In this document: one piece after another, positions 34,058 to 42,334 of the stretch | Layout: each line of letters opens with the position of its first letter | Position numbering within the stretch: the stretch's first letter is position 1 | NCBI GenBank assembly: GCA_963736055.1 | Contig: CAVTNM010000008.1 | Coordinates: forward strand, 1,178,001-1,242,000 | DNA: 64,000 nt | Direction of reading: 5' to 3' | Origin: AC-32 sp963736055 | GTDB taxonomy: Bacteria; Actinomycetota; Thermoleophilia; Gaiellales; Gaiellaceae | Translations under genes and position numbers: made by a program | Notes under the pieces: model-generated | Seen by the model: the letters and a program-made list of their open reading frames with translations, nothing else | Database searches by the model: none | What the model was told of the DNA's origin: nothing

Positions 34058-34867
34058 ATGCTGCTGAGCGAGGTGGGGTACGCGCGGCCGGCGACGCTCG
34101 AGCAGGCTCTCGGCGTCCTCGGGGAACACAGCGGCGCCCGCGCCCTGGCCGGCGGCCAGACGCTGATCAACGTCATGAAGGCCCGCGCGGCCGCGCCCGA
34201 CGTGCTCGTCGACCTGGCCGGGATCTCACAGCTGAAGGGGATCGAGCTCGGCTCAGACGGGACGCTCGAGGTCGGCCCGATGACGACCTACAGCGAGCTC
34301 ATCGCCTCGTCCGAAGCGCGCGCGAGGCCGATTCTCGGCGAGGTCTGCGCCCAGATCGCGGACGTCCAGGTACGGAACCGGGGCACGATCGGGGGCAACG
34401 TCTGCTCCAGCGACCCGACGAACCACCTACCGCCGCTGATGGTCGCGATAGGCGCGCAAATGACCATCGCGGGCCCGGACGGCGAGCGCAGCATCCCAGC
34501 GGAGGAGTTCTTTCTCGGCGTCTACATGACCGCGGTCTCGCCCGGCGAGCTGTTGACGAAGATCACGATCCCGCCCGGCCGCAGCGACGGTTTCGCCTCG
34601 GTCCCGATCGGGGTGGACGGCACGTGCATCGTCAACGCCGCCGCCTCGGCCAACGGCGAGGTCAGGGTCGCGCTCGGCTGCGTGGGGGCGGTCCCGGAGC
34701 TCGTCAAGCCGGCCTCGGACGACGCCGAGACGGTGCGGGAAGCTGTGCGCGGCGCCGGGATCGATCCGCCGGGAGACGTCCACGCCTCGGCCGACTACCG
34801 CCGCCACCTTGCCGAGGTGGTCGCGGCGAGGGCCGTCGAGCAGGCGGCGAAGAGAGCGAGGGAGTAG
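34058..34867 (+). CDS. Molybdenum hydroxylase FAD-binding (medium) subunit, CoxM/XdhB-like
   Basis: 269 residues. The N-terminal A-L-A-G-G-Q-T-L-I-N-V-M motif (~30) and the G-T-I-G-G-N-V-C-S-S-D-P segment (~112) are the two FAD pyrophosphate-binding loops of the xanthine dehydrogenase family. The C-terminal third is the CODH flavoprotein C-terminal domain. It transfers electrons from the Fe-S subunit to an acceptor. It is first in an M-S-L gene order and overlaps the next gene by one base. The protein is cytoplasmic. Confidence 0.9.
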   Translation: MLLSEVGYARPATLEQALGVLGEHSGARALAGGQTLINVMKARAAAPDVLVDLAGISQLKGIELGSDGTLEVGPMTTYSELIASSEARARPILGEVCAQIADVQVRNRGTIGGNVCSSDPTNHLPPLMVAIGAQMTIAGPDGERSIPAEEFFLGVYMTAVSPGELLTKITIPPGRSDGFASVPIGVDGTCIVNAAASANGEVRVALGCVGAVPELVKPASDDAETVREAVRGAGIDPPGDVHASADYRRHLAEVVAARAVEQAAKRARE

Positions 34868-35373
34868 TGACCGGCAACGGGGCGCAGCGGGCCGTCGAGA
34901 CGTCGAAGACGATCACGGTCGAGGTCAACGGCACGACCTACGAGCGCGAGGTGGAGTCGCGGCGCCTGCTCGTGCACCTGCTTCGCGACGACCTCGACCT
35001 CACCGGGACCCACGTCGGCTGCGACACCGGCAACTGCGGCGCCTGCAGTGTCATCCTCGACGGCACGCTCGTGAAGAGCTGCATGCTGCTGGCGGTCCAG
35101 GCCGACGGCGCGTCGATCGAGACGGTCGAGGGCCTGGCCGAGGAAGACCAGCTGAACGAGCTCCAGCAGGCATTCACCGACCACCACGCGCTGCAGTGCG
35201 GCTACTGCACCCCCGGGATGCTGATGAGCGCGACCGCGCTGCTCCGGCAGAGCTCGAGCCCGTCGGACGAGGAGATCACGAGGGCGATCCAGGGGAACAT
35301 CTGCCGCTGCACCGGCTACTGGAACATCGTCAAGGCGATCAAGGCCGCGTCCGGCCAGGAGGTGGATTCGTGA
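34867..35373 (+). CDS. Molybdenum hydroxylase [2Fe-2S] (small) subunit, CoxS/XdhA-like
   Basis: 168 residues with two [2Fe-2S] clusters. The plant-ferredoxin type cysteines are in G-C-D-T-G-N-C-G-A-C and K-S-C-M (~55-80), and the C-terminal cluster in Q-C-G-Y-C-T-P-G-M and C-R-C-T-G-Y-W (~115-155). All eight cysteines are present. It carries electrons from the molybdenum site to the FAD subunit. GTG 34867 overlaps the upstream stop, and its own stop overlaps the large-subunit GTG. Confidence 0.92.
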   Translation: MTGNGAQRAVETSKTITVEVNGTTYEREVESRRLLVHLLRDDLDLTGTHVGCDTGNCGACSVILDGTLVKSCMLLAVQADGASIETVEGLAEEDQLNELQQAFTDHHALQCGYCTPGMLMSATALLRQSSSPSDEEITRAIQGNICRCTGYWNIVKAIKAASGQEVDS

Positions 35374-37847
35374 GCGAGACCACCACCGTGACCGAGCCGA
35401 TCGTCGTGGAAAAGCACGAGGCGAAGCCGGGCTACGCGGGGCAGAGCGTCCCGCGCAAGGAGGACCGGCGGCTCGTCCAGGGCGAGGGTCTCTTCTTCGA
35501 CGACGTCAAGCGGCACAACATGGGCTACGTCCACTTCGTCCGCTCGCCCTACGCGCACGCAAAGATCCGCTCGGTCGACGTCTCCAGGGCGCTCGAGCAC
35601 CCGGGCGTCTACGGGACGCTGACCGGCGACGAGGTGGCGCTCCTGACCGACCCGTTCTTCCAGATCTCCTCGCCTCCCGGCGCCCACCTGAGGGACTTCT
35701 GCCTCGCCGTCGGGAAGGCGCGCTTCGTCGGCGAGCCGGTCGCCGCGGTGGTGGCGAGCACGCGTGAGACGGCGCGCGACGCGGCGGAGCTCGTCGAGGT
35801 GGACTACGAGCCGCTGCCGGTGATCACCGACGCCCGCGAGGCCCTCGCCGACGAGGCCCCGATCCTCCACGACGAGGCCGGCACGAACCTGACCTGGGAG
35901 GGCGTCTACGAGTGGGGCGACCTCGACGGCGCCTTCGCCGAGGCAGACCGCGTGGTGAAGATCTCCGAGCTGCATTTCGACCGCTTCAACTCGACCCCGC
36001 TTGAATGCAACGGGGCGCTCGTCGAGTACAACCGCGGCACGAGCCAGTGGACGATCATCACGAACAACCAGTTCCCCGGGTTCGCGGCGATCATGATGGG
36101 GCCGGCGATGCGGGTGGGGATCGACAAGCTCCGCTTCGTCACACAGGACATCGGGGGCGGCTTCGGCAACAAGATCACCTCGCACCCGCAGCTCGTCGCC
36201 TGCTGCCTGCTCGCTCGCAAGCTCAAGCGTCCCGTGCAGTGGACGGAATGGCGGACCGACTTCCACCTCTCGATGTCGCACGGGAACGAGCGCTGGTTCC
36301 AGGACACCGAGGTGGCGGTCAAGAACGACGGCACGCTGCTCGGGTTCCGCACCATCGCCCTCGACGACGCCGGAGCCTGGCTGCGCTACGAGCCGCTCGG
36401 CGGCGTGATCTGGGCGCAGGTCACGCCCGGGATGTACCGCTGGCGAAACATCCGGCTCGATTTCAGGCAGGTCGTCACGAACAAGGCGCCCGTCTCGCCG
36501 AACCGCGGCTACTCGCGAATGCAGCACCTCTGGTTCACCGAGCGGGTGATCGACCTCGTGGCGCACGAGCTCGGGCTCGATCCGGTGGAGGTGCGCAAGC
36601 GCAACTACATCAAGGCCGACGAGATGCCCTACGAGACGCCGAACGGCTGCGTCTACGACTCGGGCGACTACGCACAGATGCTGGACGTGGCGCTCGAGCT
36701 GATCGGCTACGGCGAGCTTGCCGAGAAGCGCGCCGACGCCGAGAGCCGCGGCCGGCTGCTCGGCTTCGGGATCGGCTCGACGCTCGACTCGGGCACGAAC
36801 AACTTCGGCCAGTCACGGCTGATCAACCCGGAGCTCCAGTTCTCGGGCAACAACGAGGTCGCGACCGTGAAGCTCGACATCTTCGGCGAGATCGTCGTCA
36901 CCCTCGGGACGACGCCGCAAGGCCAGGGCCACGAGACGACCGCCTCGCAGGTCGTCGCCGACATCCTCGGCTGCTCGGTGGACGACGTGAACGTGCGCGC
37001 GGGCCACGATTCCTACTGGAACACGCACGCCGGTTTCTCCGGCACCTACGCAAGCCAGTTCGCGGTCACCGGGCTGGGCGCGGTCAAGGGGGCGACGGAC
37101 ATGCTGGCGGCCGAGATGCGCAAGCTCGCCTCGGTCGTCCTCGGCTGTGCGGAGGACGACATCGAGCTGGCCGAGGGCTTTGCGCGGATGAAGGACAACC
37201 CGGAGGCAGCCCTGCCGTTCATGGCGCTCGGCGCGATCATCAACGCCAACAATGCGGGCCTCCCGGAGGACCTCGGCGTCACGCTGAACTGCCGCTACGT
37301 CTACCGGCCGCCGTTCGACCCGCCGGATGTGGAGCGCAAGTTCGGGAACCTCACGCTGACCTACGCCGCGCAGATCCACGCCGCTCTGGTCGAGATCGAC
37401 CCGGAGACAGGTGTCTACGAGATCGTCGCCTACGCGGCCGTGGACGACTGTGGCAAGCGGATCAACCCGCAGGTGGTCGAGGGCCAGGTGATGGGTGCGA
37501 CGGCCCAGGCGCTCGGCGCGGCGACGCACGAGACCTTCACCTACGACGAGGACGGGAACCTGCTCACGCCCAACTTCTACGACTACCACGTGCCGCATGC
37601 GCTCGACATGCCGCCGCTCGAGACCGGCAACATCGAGAGCCCCTCACCGTTCACGGCCTTGGGCACGAAGGGGATGGGCGAAGGCGGCGGGGCCGGGATC
37701 CACGCAGTCTGCGCCGCGTTGCAGGACGCTCTCAGTTCCCGCGGCAAGCCGGTCGTGTACGACAGCTGCAATCCCTATCACCGGGTCTGGGAGCTGTTGT
37801 CCGACCCCGAGGCGAGCCGGCAGCGGGTCAGCGTGGAGGCTCGATGA
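35370..37847 (+). CDS. Molybdenum hydroxylase large (Mo-cofactor) subunit, CoxL/XdhC-like
   Basis: 825 residues. Moco-binding landmarks are Q-D-I-G-G-G-F-G-N-K (~265), the active-site loop S-P-N-R-G-Y-S-R-M-Q (~375), G-Q-G-H-E-T (~515) and the catalytic base Glu in G-M-G-E-G-G-G-A-G (~770). The loop lacks the A-Y-x-C-S-F-R of form I CO dehydrogenase and differs from the A-Y-R-G-A-G-R of form II, so CO oxidation is unlikely. It probably hydroxylates an organic, maybe N-heterocyclic or aldehyde, substrate. Gene order M-S-L-G matches cox-like operons. Confidence 0.9.
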   Translation: MSETTTVTEPIVVEKHEAKPGYAGQSVPRKEDRRLVQGEGLFFDDVKRHNMGYVHFVRSPYAHAKIRSVDVSRALEHPGVYGTLTGDEVALLTDPFFQISSPPGAHLRDFCLAVGKARFVGEPVAAVVASTRETARDAAELVEVDYEPLPVITDAREALADEAPILHDEAGTNLTWEGVYEWGDLDGAFAEADRVVKISELHFDRFNSTPLECNGALVEYNRGTSQWTIITNNQFPGFAAIMMGPAMRVGIDKLRFVTQDIGGGFGNKITSHPQLVACCLLARKLKRPVQWTEWRTDFHLSMSHGNERWFQDTEVAVKNDGTLLGFRTIALDDAGAWLRYEPLGGVIWAQVTPGMYRWRNIRLDFRQVVTNKAPVSPNRGYSRMQHLWFTERVIDLVAHELGLDPVEVRKRNYIKADEMPYETPNGCVYDSGDYAQMLDVALELIGYGELAEKRADAESRGRLLGFGIGSTLDSGTNNFGQSRLINPELQFSGNNEVATVKLDIFGEIVVTLGTTPQGQGHETTASQVVADILGCSVDDVNVRAGHDSYWNTHAGFSGTYASQFAVTGLGAVKGATDMLAAEMRKLASVVLGCAEDDIELAEGFARMKDNPEAALPFMALGAIINANNAGLPEDLGVTLNCRYVYRPPFDPPDVERKFGNLTLTYAAQIHAALVEIDPETGVYEIVAYAAVDDCGKRINPQVVEGQVMGATAQALGAATHETFTYDEDGNLLTPNFYDYHVPHALDMPPLETGNIESPSPFTALGTKGMGEGGGAGIHAVCAALQDALSSRGKPVVYDSCNPYHRVWELLSDPEASRQRVSVEAR

Positions 37848-38311
37848 AGGTCGCGGGGGAGCGGGCGTTCACCGCCCCGCGCGAAGCGGTCTGGCGCGTG
37901 CTCAACGACCCGGCCGCGATGGCCGCGATGATGCCTGGGGTCGAGAGCTTCGATGTCCAGGACGAGCGCCATTGGCGCGCGAACGTGAAGATCCCGCTCG
38001 GGCTCGGCGCGCTCGGCATGAGCATGAACATGGAGAAGACCGAGGAACGGGAGCCCGAGTTCGCGCGCCTGGCGATCAAGGGCAACGGGGTGGGCGCGAT
38101 CCTGAGCATGGACACCGCGTTCAACCTGAGCGAGGACGGCGGCGGGACGAAGATGGACTGGGAGGCGGAGGTGCGCATCGCGGGCCCCGTCGGCTCGATG
38201 GGCCAACGGGTGCTGCAGCCGATCGTCAATCAGCAGGTTCAGCAGGTCCTGGCCGCGCTCGACGAGCAGGTGCAGAAGGCACAGGCCGACGGCTCGGCGG
38301 CAGCCGGCTAA
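37844..38311 (+). CDS. CoxG-like SRPBCC protein
   Basis: 155-residue START/SRPBCC-fold protein beginning K-V-A-G-E-R-A-F-T-A-P-R-E-A-V-W-R-V-L-N-D-P and P-G-V-E-S-F, the standard opening of CoxG. In carboxydotrophs CoxG helps anchor the dehydrogenase to the membrane; in other hydroxylase operons its role is unproven. The ATG overlaps the large-subunit stop (ATGA). The C-terminal membrane extension of true CoxG is missing here. Confidence 0.85.
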   Translation: MKVAGERAFTAPREAVWRVLNDPAAMAAMMPGVESFDVQDERHWRANVKIPLGLGALGMSMNMEKTEEREPEFARLAIKGNGVGAILSMDTAFNLSEDGGGTKMDWEAEVRIAGPVGSMGQRVLQPIVNQQVQQVLAALDEQVQKAQADGSAAAG

Positions 38312-38317
38312 AGGCCC

Positions 38318-39349
38318 GTGCCGCAGCCGTTCCGCATCGGGGTCATGCAGCTGACCATGGAGCCGCTCGACGAGATGGTTGCGTCGGCGCGCGCCATGGA
38401 CGAGGCAGGGATGGACACGATCTGGCTGGCCGAGGCCTACCCCTGGTGGCGCAAGCATCAGATGGAGGCGCGCTCCTCCACGGTCACCTCGGCCGTGCTG
38501 GCACGCGAGACGGAGCGCCTGACGATCGGCTGGGGGATCATCTCGCCGTTCACGCGACACCCCGTCCAGGCCGCGATGGACGCGCGGGTGGTGCAGGAGG
38601 CTGCCGGGCCGGGCCGGTTCCTGCTCGGCTTCGGGACCTCGAAGATCTTCCTCAACAACGCCCAGATGCAGACGAACAAGACGCTCGGTCCGATGCGCGA
38701 CGCCGTCGAGATCGTCCGGGGCGTGCTGGGTGGAGCGGCCTTCGAGTACAGCGGCTCGACCTGGAGCGCCTCGGTGCCGGCGCTCGACCCCGAGGCCGAG
38801 TCGCCGCGCGAGGTGCCGCCGGTGTACGTGGCCGCCACGGCGCCGAAGATGCAGGCGCTCGCGGGCGAGATCGGCGACGGCTGCCTGACGCCGTCGATCA
38901 CCACCCCGGCCTTCGTCGGCTACACGCGCGAGAACGTCGGCCGCGACATCGACATCGGCTGCACGATCGTCGCCTCGATCCACGAGTCCGACCGCGAGGC
39001 CGGCCGCGACGGGGCCCGGGAGATCGCAGGCATGTACCTGGCGAACAAGGTGCAGAACATCCAGGGCTCGGCGGACACGCTGCTCGACTTGGCCGGGATC
39101 GAGCAGGACGAGATCAGGCCGGTCGCCGAGGCGATGGAGCGGGGTGGCCGCCTCGCCGCCAAGGCGGTGGTGACCGATGCGCTCCTCGACAAGTGCAAGC
39201 CGATCGCCGGCACGCCCGAGGACTGCATCGCGGCGATCGAGGAGTACAAGGAGGCCGGCTGTACCCACGTGATGCTCGAGCTCTGGGGTGAGCGGAGGCA
39301 CGAGCAGATTCGGCTCTTCGGCGAGCATGTGCTACCTCGGGTCCGATGA
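38318..39349 (+). CDS. LLM-class (luciferase-like) flavin-dependent oxidoreductase
   Basis: 343-residue TIM-barrel flavoprotein: A-M-D-E-A-G-M-D-T-I-W-L-A-E near residue 30, G-I-I-S-P-F-T-R-H-P (~70), G-R-F-L-L-G-F-G-T (~100) and V-Y-V-A-A-T-A-P-K-M (~170) are typical of F420- or FMN-dependent luciferase-like monooxygenases. The L-G-x-G-T and G-D-G pattern resembles F420-dependent methylene-H4MPT reductase-like members, common in actinobacteria. It is 6 nt after coxG-like and overlaps the methyltransferase gene. It may oxidise the product of the molybdenum hydroxylase. Confidence 0.85.
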   Translation: MPQPFRIGVMQLTMEPLDEMVASARAMDEAGMDTIWLAEAYPWWRKHQMEARSSTVTSAVLARETERLTIGWGIISPFTRHPVQAAMDARVVQEAAGPGRFLLGFGTSKIFLNNAQMQTNKTLGPMRDAVEIVRGVLGGAAFEYSGSTWSASVPALDPEAESPREVPPVYVAATAPKMQALAGEIGDGCLTPSITTPAFVGYTRENVGRDIDIGCTIVASIHESDREAGRDGAREIAGMYLANKVQNIQGSADTLLDLAGIEQDEIRPVAEAMERGGRLAAKAVVTDALLDKCKPIAGTPEDCIAAIEEYKEAGCTHVMLELWGERRHEQIRLFGEHVLPRVR

Positions 39350-40167
39350 TCGACGCCGATGCCTTCAACACGTTCGAGGCCGAGGGGTGGGAGAGTGTGG
39401 CAGGCGGTTACCACCGGTTCTGGGGCACGGTCACGGCCAACGTCTGCGGGCTACTCCTCGACGCAGCACGCGTCGGCCCGGGAACGCGCACCCTGGATGT
39501 GGCCACCGGCCCTGGATATGTCGCCGCCCGCGCCGCCGAGCGGGGCGCCTCGGTCGTCGGCCTGGACGTCGCGGAGGAGATGGTCGCGCTAGCTCGGACA
39601 CGCCAACCGGGAATGGAGTTCGTTCGGGGAGACGCCGAGGAGCTCCCGTTTCGCGATGGATCCTTCGATGCGGTGGTCGCCAACTTCATGATCCTTCACG
39701 TGGCGAAGCCCGAGCGCGCCGCGGCAGAGGCTCACCGCGTGCTGGCCCCGGGCGGAGGAGTCGCGCTCTCGGTGTGGGACGTGCCGGCCCGAACGCGTCT
39801 CATCGGAGTCCTCGTCGACGCTGTGGCCGAGGTGGGAGCCGGCCCACCGGCCCACGTCCCGGAAGGGCCTCCATTCTTCCGCTTCTCGGACGACGATGAA
39901 TTTCGCGGTCTGCTCAGCGGGGCCGGTTTCGAGGAGGTCGCGGTACAAGAGGTTTCCTTCGCACACCACGCGACGAGCTCCGACGAGCTCTGGGACGGTC
40001 TGACCGGCGCAACCGTGCGCATGGCGGCACTCGTAAGCGGCCAGGACGCCGAGACGCAGCGTCGGATCCGCGAGGCGTTCGACCGCAACGTCGCCCAGTA
40101 CGCGGGGCCAGAAGGAGTGGAGTTGCCGGTATCCGCCAAGGTGGCGTCGGGGAGGCGCTCCAGCTGA
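39346..40167 (+). CDS. Class I SAM-dependent methyltransferase
   Basis: 273 residues. Motif I reads T-L-D-V-A-T-G-P-G-Y-V-A (~50), acidic residue after beta-2 in V-V-G-L-D-V-A-E-E-M-V, motif II G-D-A-E-E-L-P-F-R-D-G-S-F-D-A-V (~95) and V-L-A-P-G-G-G-V-A-L-S. This is the UbiE/type 11 fold that methylates small molecules. The ATG overlaps the monooxygenase stop, and the stop overlaps the CTG start of the next gene. Substrate unknown. Confidence 0.85.
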   Translation: MIDADAFNTFEAEGWESVAGGYHRFWGTVTANVCGLLLDAARVGPGTRTLDVATGPGYVAARAAERGASVVGLDVAEEMVALARTRQPGMEFVRGDAEELPFRDGSFDAVVANFMILHVAKPERAAAEAHRVLAPGGGVALSVWDVPARTRLIGVLVDAVAEVGAGPPAHVPEGPPFFRFSDDDEFRGLLSGAGFEEVAVQEVSFAHHATSSDELWDGLTGATVRMAALVSGQDAETQRRIREAFDRNVAQYAGPEGVELPVSAKVASGRRSS

Positions 40168-41381
40168 TCCCGATCGATTCCGATCGGCTCGTCCAGGACG
40201 CGCTCGACGCCGTCTCGGTCCCGAGCTTCACCGGGAGCGAGCAGGCGATGGGCGAGTGGATGGCTGAGCGCTTCCGGGAGCTGGGACTCGGGGTCCAGTG
40301 GCAGCAGGTGGAGGAGGGGCGCGCGAACGTCGTCGGGCTGCGCGCAGGCACGGGCGGAGGGCCGACGCTGATGTTCAACGGGCACATGGACACCTCCTAC
40401 TCGGGCCGCGAGCCGTGGCTCGCCGGCGTGCCCGGCTTCCAGCCGCAGGGATTCGTCAAGGACGGGCGGATCTACGGGCTCGGGATCTCCAACATGAAGG
40501 GTGCGCTCTGCGCCTACCTCGCCGCGGTGCGCTCGCTGCGTGACGCGCCGCTCAAGGGCGACCTGCTGGTGGCGGCGGTCTGCGGCGAGATCGAGAAGGC
40601 GCAGCAGGGCGAGGCTCAGGGCGCCGAGTACCGTGGCTACGCGGCCGGAACGCGCCACCTCGTCACACACGGCGGGCTCGCGGACATGTGCATCCTGGGC
40701 GAGCCGACGGAGGAGAAGGTCGTGCTCGGCCACTTCGGCTCGCTCTGGCTGCGGGTCTCGACGCAGGGCAATTTCATCCACACGGCGTTCAGCGAGGGCA
40801 AGCGCGACCAGAACTCGATCCTGCGCATGCGCGAGGTGCTCGACGCGGTGCTGGAGTGGATCCCGTCCTGGGAGGACGATCCCGAGAACTCGTACCGGGG
40901 CGCGAAGGCGATCGTCAACGTGGGCGCGCTGCAGGGGGGCTTCGGCTGGCGGGTCTCGCGCACCCCGCATCGAACCGACCTGTTCCTCGACGTGCGCGTG
41001 CCGCCGACGAAGCCGATGCCGGTCGCGCGGCGGGAAGTGCTGGACCTGGTTCGAGAGCTTGCGAAGCGGTTCCCCGACTACGGCGTCGAGGGCGAGGTCT
41101 ATGTCACTGCGCCGGGAGCGGAGATCGCGGAGGATCATCCACTCGTGGCCGCCATCGACGAGAGCCATGCCGAGGTCTTCGGCTCCCCGCCGGAGCGCGA
41201 CGTGACCCGCTGGTTCTCGGATGCCTCGGCGCTGACCCGCTACGGCGTGCCGACCGTCAACTACGGCACCTCGACGGGGCTCCTCGACACGGAGTACGGC
41301 GAGAACCTCGAGATCGAGGGCCTGGTGCGGATGGCGAACGTCTACGCGCTGTCCGCGCAACGCGTTTGCGGGGTCGCATGA
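40164..41381 (+). CDS. M20-like peptidase/deacylase with altered metal ligands, CTG start
   Basis: 405 residues by homology-type reading from CTG 40164. The first ATG (40248) would cut off the conserved N-terminus (D-A-L-D-A-V-S-V-P-S-F-T-G-S-E). The CTG overlaps the upstream TGA, as ATG and GTG do elsewhere in this cluster, and GGGGAGG lies 8 nt before it. The M20 motif F-N-G-H-M-D-T is intact, but the bridging Asp of D-M-K-G is Asn (S-N-M-K-G), the E-E pair is G-E-I-E, and the C-terminal His ligand motif is absent. It may bind one metal or be a changed hydrolase. Confidence 0.75.
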   Translation: MIPIDSDRLVQDALDAVSVPSFTGSEQAMGEWMAERFRELGLGVQWQQVEEGRANVVGLRAGTGGGPTLMFNGHMDTSYSGREPWLAGVPGFQPQGFVKDGRIYGLGISNMKGALCAYLAAVRSLRDAPLKGDLLVAAVCGEIEKAQQGEAQGAEYRGYAAGTRHLVTHGGLADMCILGEPTEEKVVLGHFGSLWLRVSTQGNFIHTAFSEGKRDQNSILRMREVLDAVLEWIPSWEDDPENSYRGAKAIVNVGALQGGFGWRVSRTPHRTDLFLDVRVPPTKPMPVARREVLDLVRELAKRFPDYGVEGEVYVTAPGAEIAEDHPLVAAIDESHAEVFGSPPERDVTRWFSDASALTRYGVPTVNYGTSTGLLDTEYGENLEIEGLVRMANVYALSAQRVCGVA

Positions 41382-42247
41382 GGCTCGCCACCTTCGACGA
41401 CGGGCTGGTCGGCGAGATCCGGGACGACCGCGTGGTCGAGCTCGACGTGCCGTCGATGCGGGAGTACTTCGAGCGGGGAGACGTGCCCCGGGCGACCGGT
41501 CGGGAGGTCGGGCTGGAAGAGGTTCGGCTGCGGGCGCCGATCGTGCCGAAGAAGTTCTTCCACACGGCAGGGAACTTCCGCGAGCACGAGGACGAGTCGA
41601 AGAACGTGGCGTGGTCGCACGAGATCGCGCCGTGGATCGTGTTCTTCCAGAACGTGGACGCGATCGTCGGGCCGGACGAGCCGGTCGTCTACCCGGAGCA
41701 TCTGACGGAGGAGCTCGACTACGAGCTCGAGCTGGCGGTGGTGATCCGCAAGGCGGGCAAGTGGTTCTCGCCGGAGGAAGCTGCCGACTACATCGGCGGC
41801 TACGTGATCTTCAACGACATCACGGCCCGCGACATCCAGCGGCGCGAGATGCGCTCCGGCGTTTTCTCGTTCTGCAAGGCGATCGACACCTTCTGCCCGC
41901 TCGGGCCCTGGATCGTCACTCCTGACGAGATTCCCGACCCGCACGACCTCGCGATGGAGCTGCGCGTGAACGGCGAGCCGCGGCAGGTCTCGCACTCGAG
42001 GAACATGTCGGTCACGATCCCGGAGATCCTCAGCCACTATTCGGCGCTGGGGTATTCGCCGGGAGACGTGGTCTCGACGGGCACCGTCAGCGGCGTGGCC
42101 GGATTCAGCGACGACCCCGCCTCGCTCTACCTCAAGCCCGGGGACGTGATGGAGGCGGAGATCGAGCGGATCGGCGTCCTGCGCAACCCGGTGATCTCGT
42201 GGCAGGAGGCGCACGGAGAACCGGCCCCGGAGCGTGTCCGCTGGTGA
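41378..42247 (+). CDS. Fumarylacetoacetate hydrolase (FAH) family protein
   Basis: 289 residues. The FAH fold is clear from F-H-T-A-G-N-F-R-E-H (~62), the metal-binding E-L-D-Y-E-L-E-L-A-V-V-I (~108), I-F-N-D-I-T-A-R-D-I-Q (~145), and the C-terminal T-G-T-V-S-G-V-A. Family members hydrolyse or decarboxylate beta-diketo acids in aromatic and amino-acid breakdown. The N-terminal ~60 residues form the usual small domain. ATGA overlap with the M20-like gene; a small hairpin follows the stop. Confidence 0.9.
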   Translation: MRLATFDDGLVGEIRDDRVVELDVPSMREYFERGDVPRATGREVGLEEVRLRAPIVPKKFFHTAGNFREHEDESKNVAWSHEIAPWIVFFQNVDAIVGPDEPVVYPEHLTEELDYELELAVVIRKAGKWFSPEEAADYIGGYVIFNDITARDIQRREMRSGVFSFCKAIDTFCPLGPWIVTPDEIPDPHDLAMELRVNGEPRQVSHSRNMSVTIPEILSHYSALGYSPGDVVSTGTVSGVAGFSDDPASLYLKPGDVMEAEIERIGVLRNPVISWQEAHGEPAPERVRW

Positions 42248-42269
42248 CGCGACCGAAAGCGCCCCATTC

Positions 42270-42286
42270 CCCCACCCAGGGTGGGG
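42270..42286 (+). terminator. Small hairpin with T-run
   Basis: CCCCAC pairs with GTGGGG around CCAGG and is followed by TTGTTT. It lies 23 nt after the FAH gene and may end part of the transcripts. Confidence 0.5.
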
Positions 42287-42334
42287 TTGTTTACCCGCCT
42301 CCCTCGAAGTCGACGGTACCCATGACGGGCGCGC

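Noticed and set aside
34058..38311. Aerobic CO dehydrogenase operon coxMSLG
   Set aside because: The large subunit lacks both the form I and form II active-site loops, so only the general molybdenum hydroxylase label is supported.
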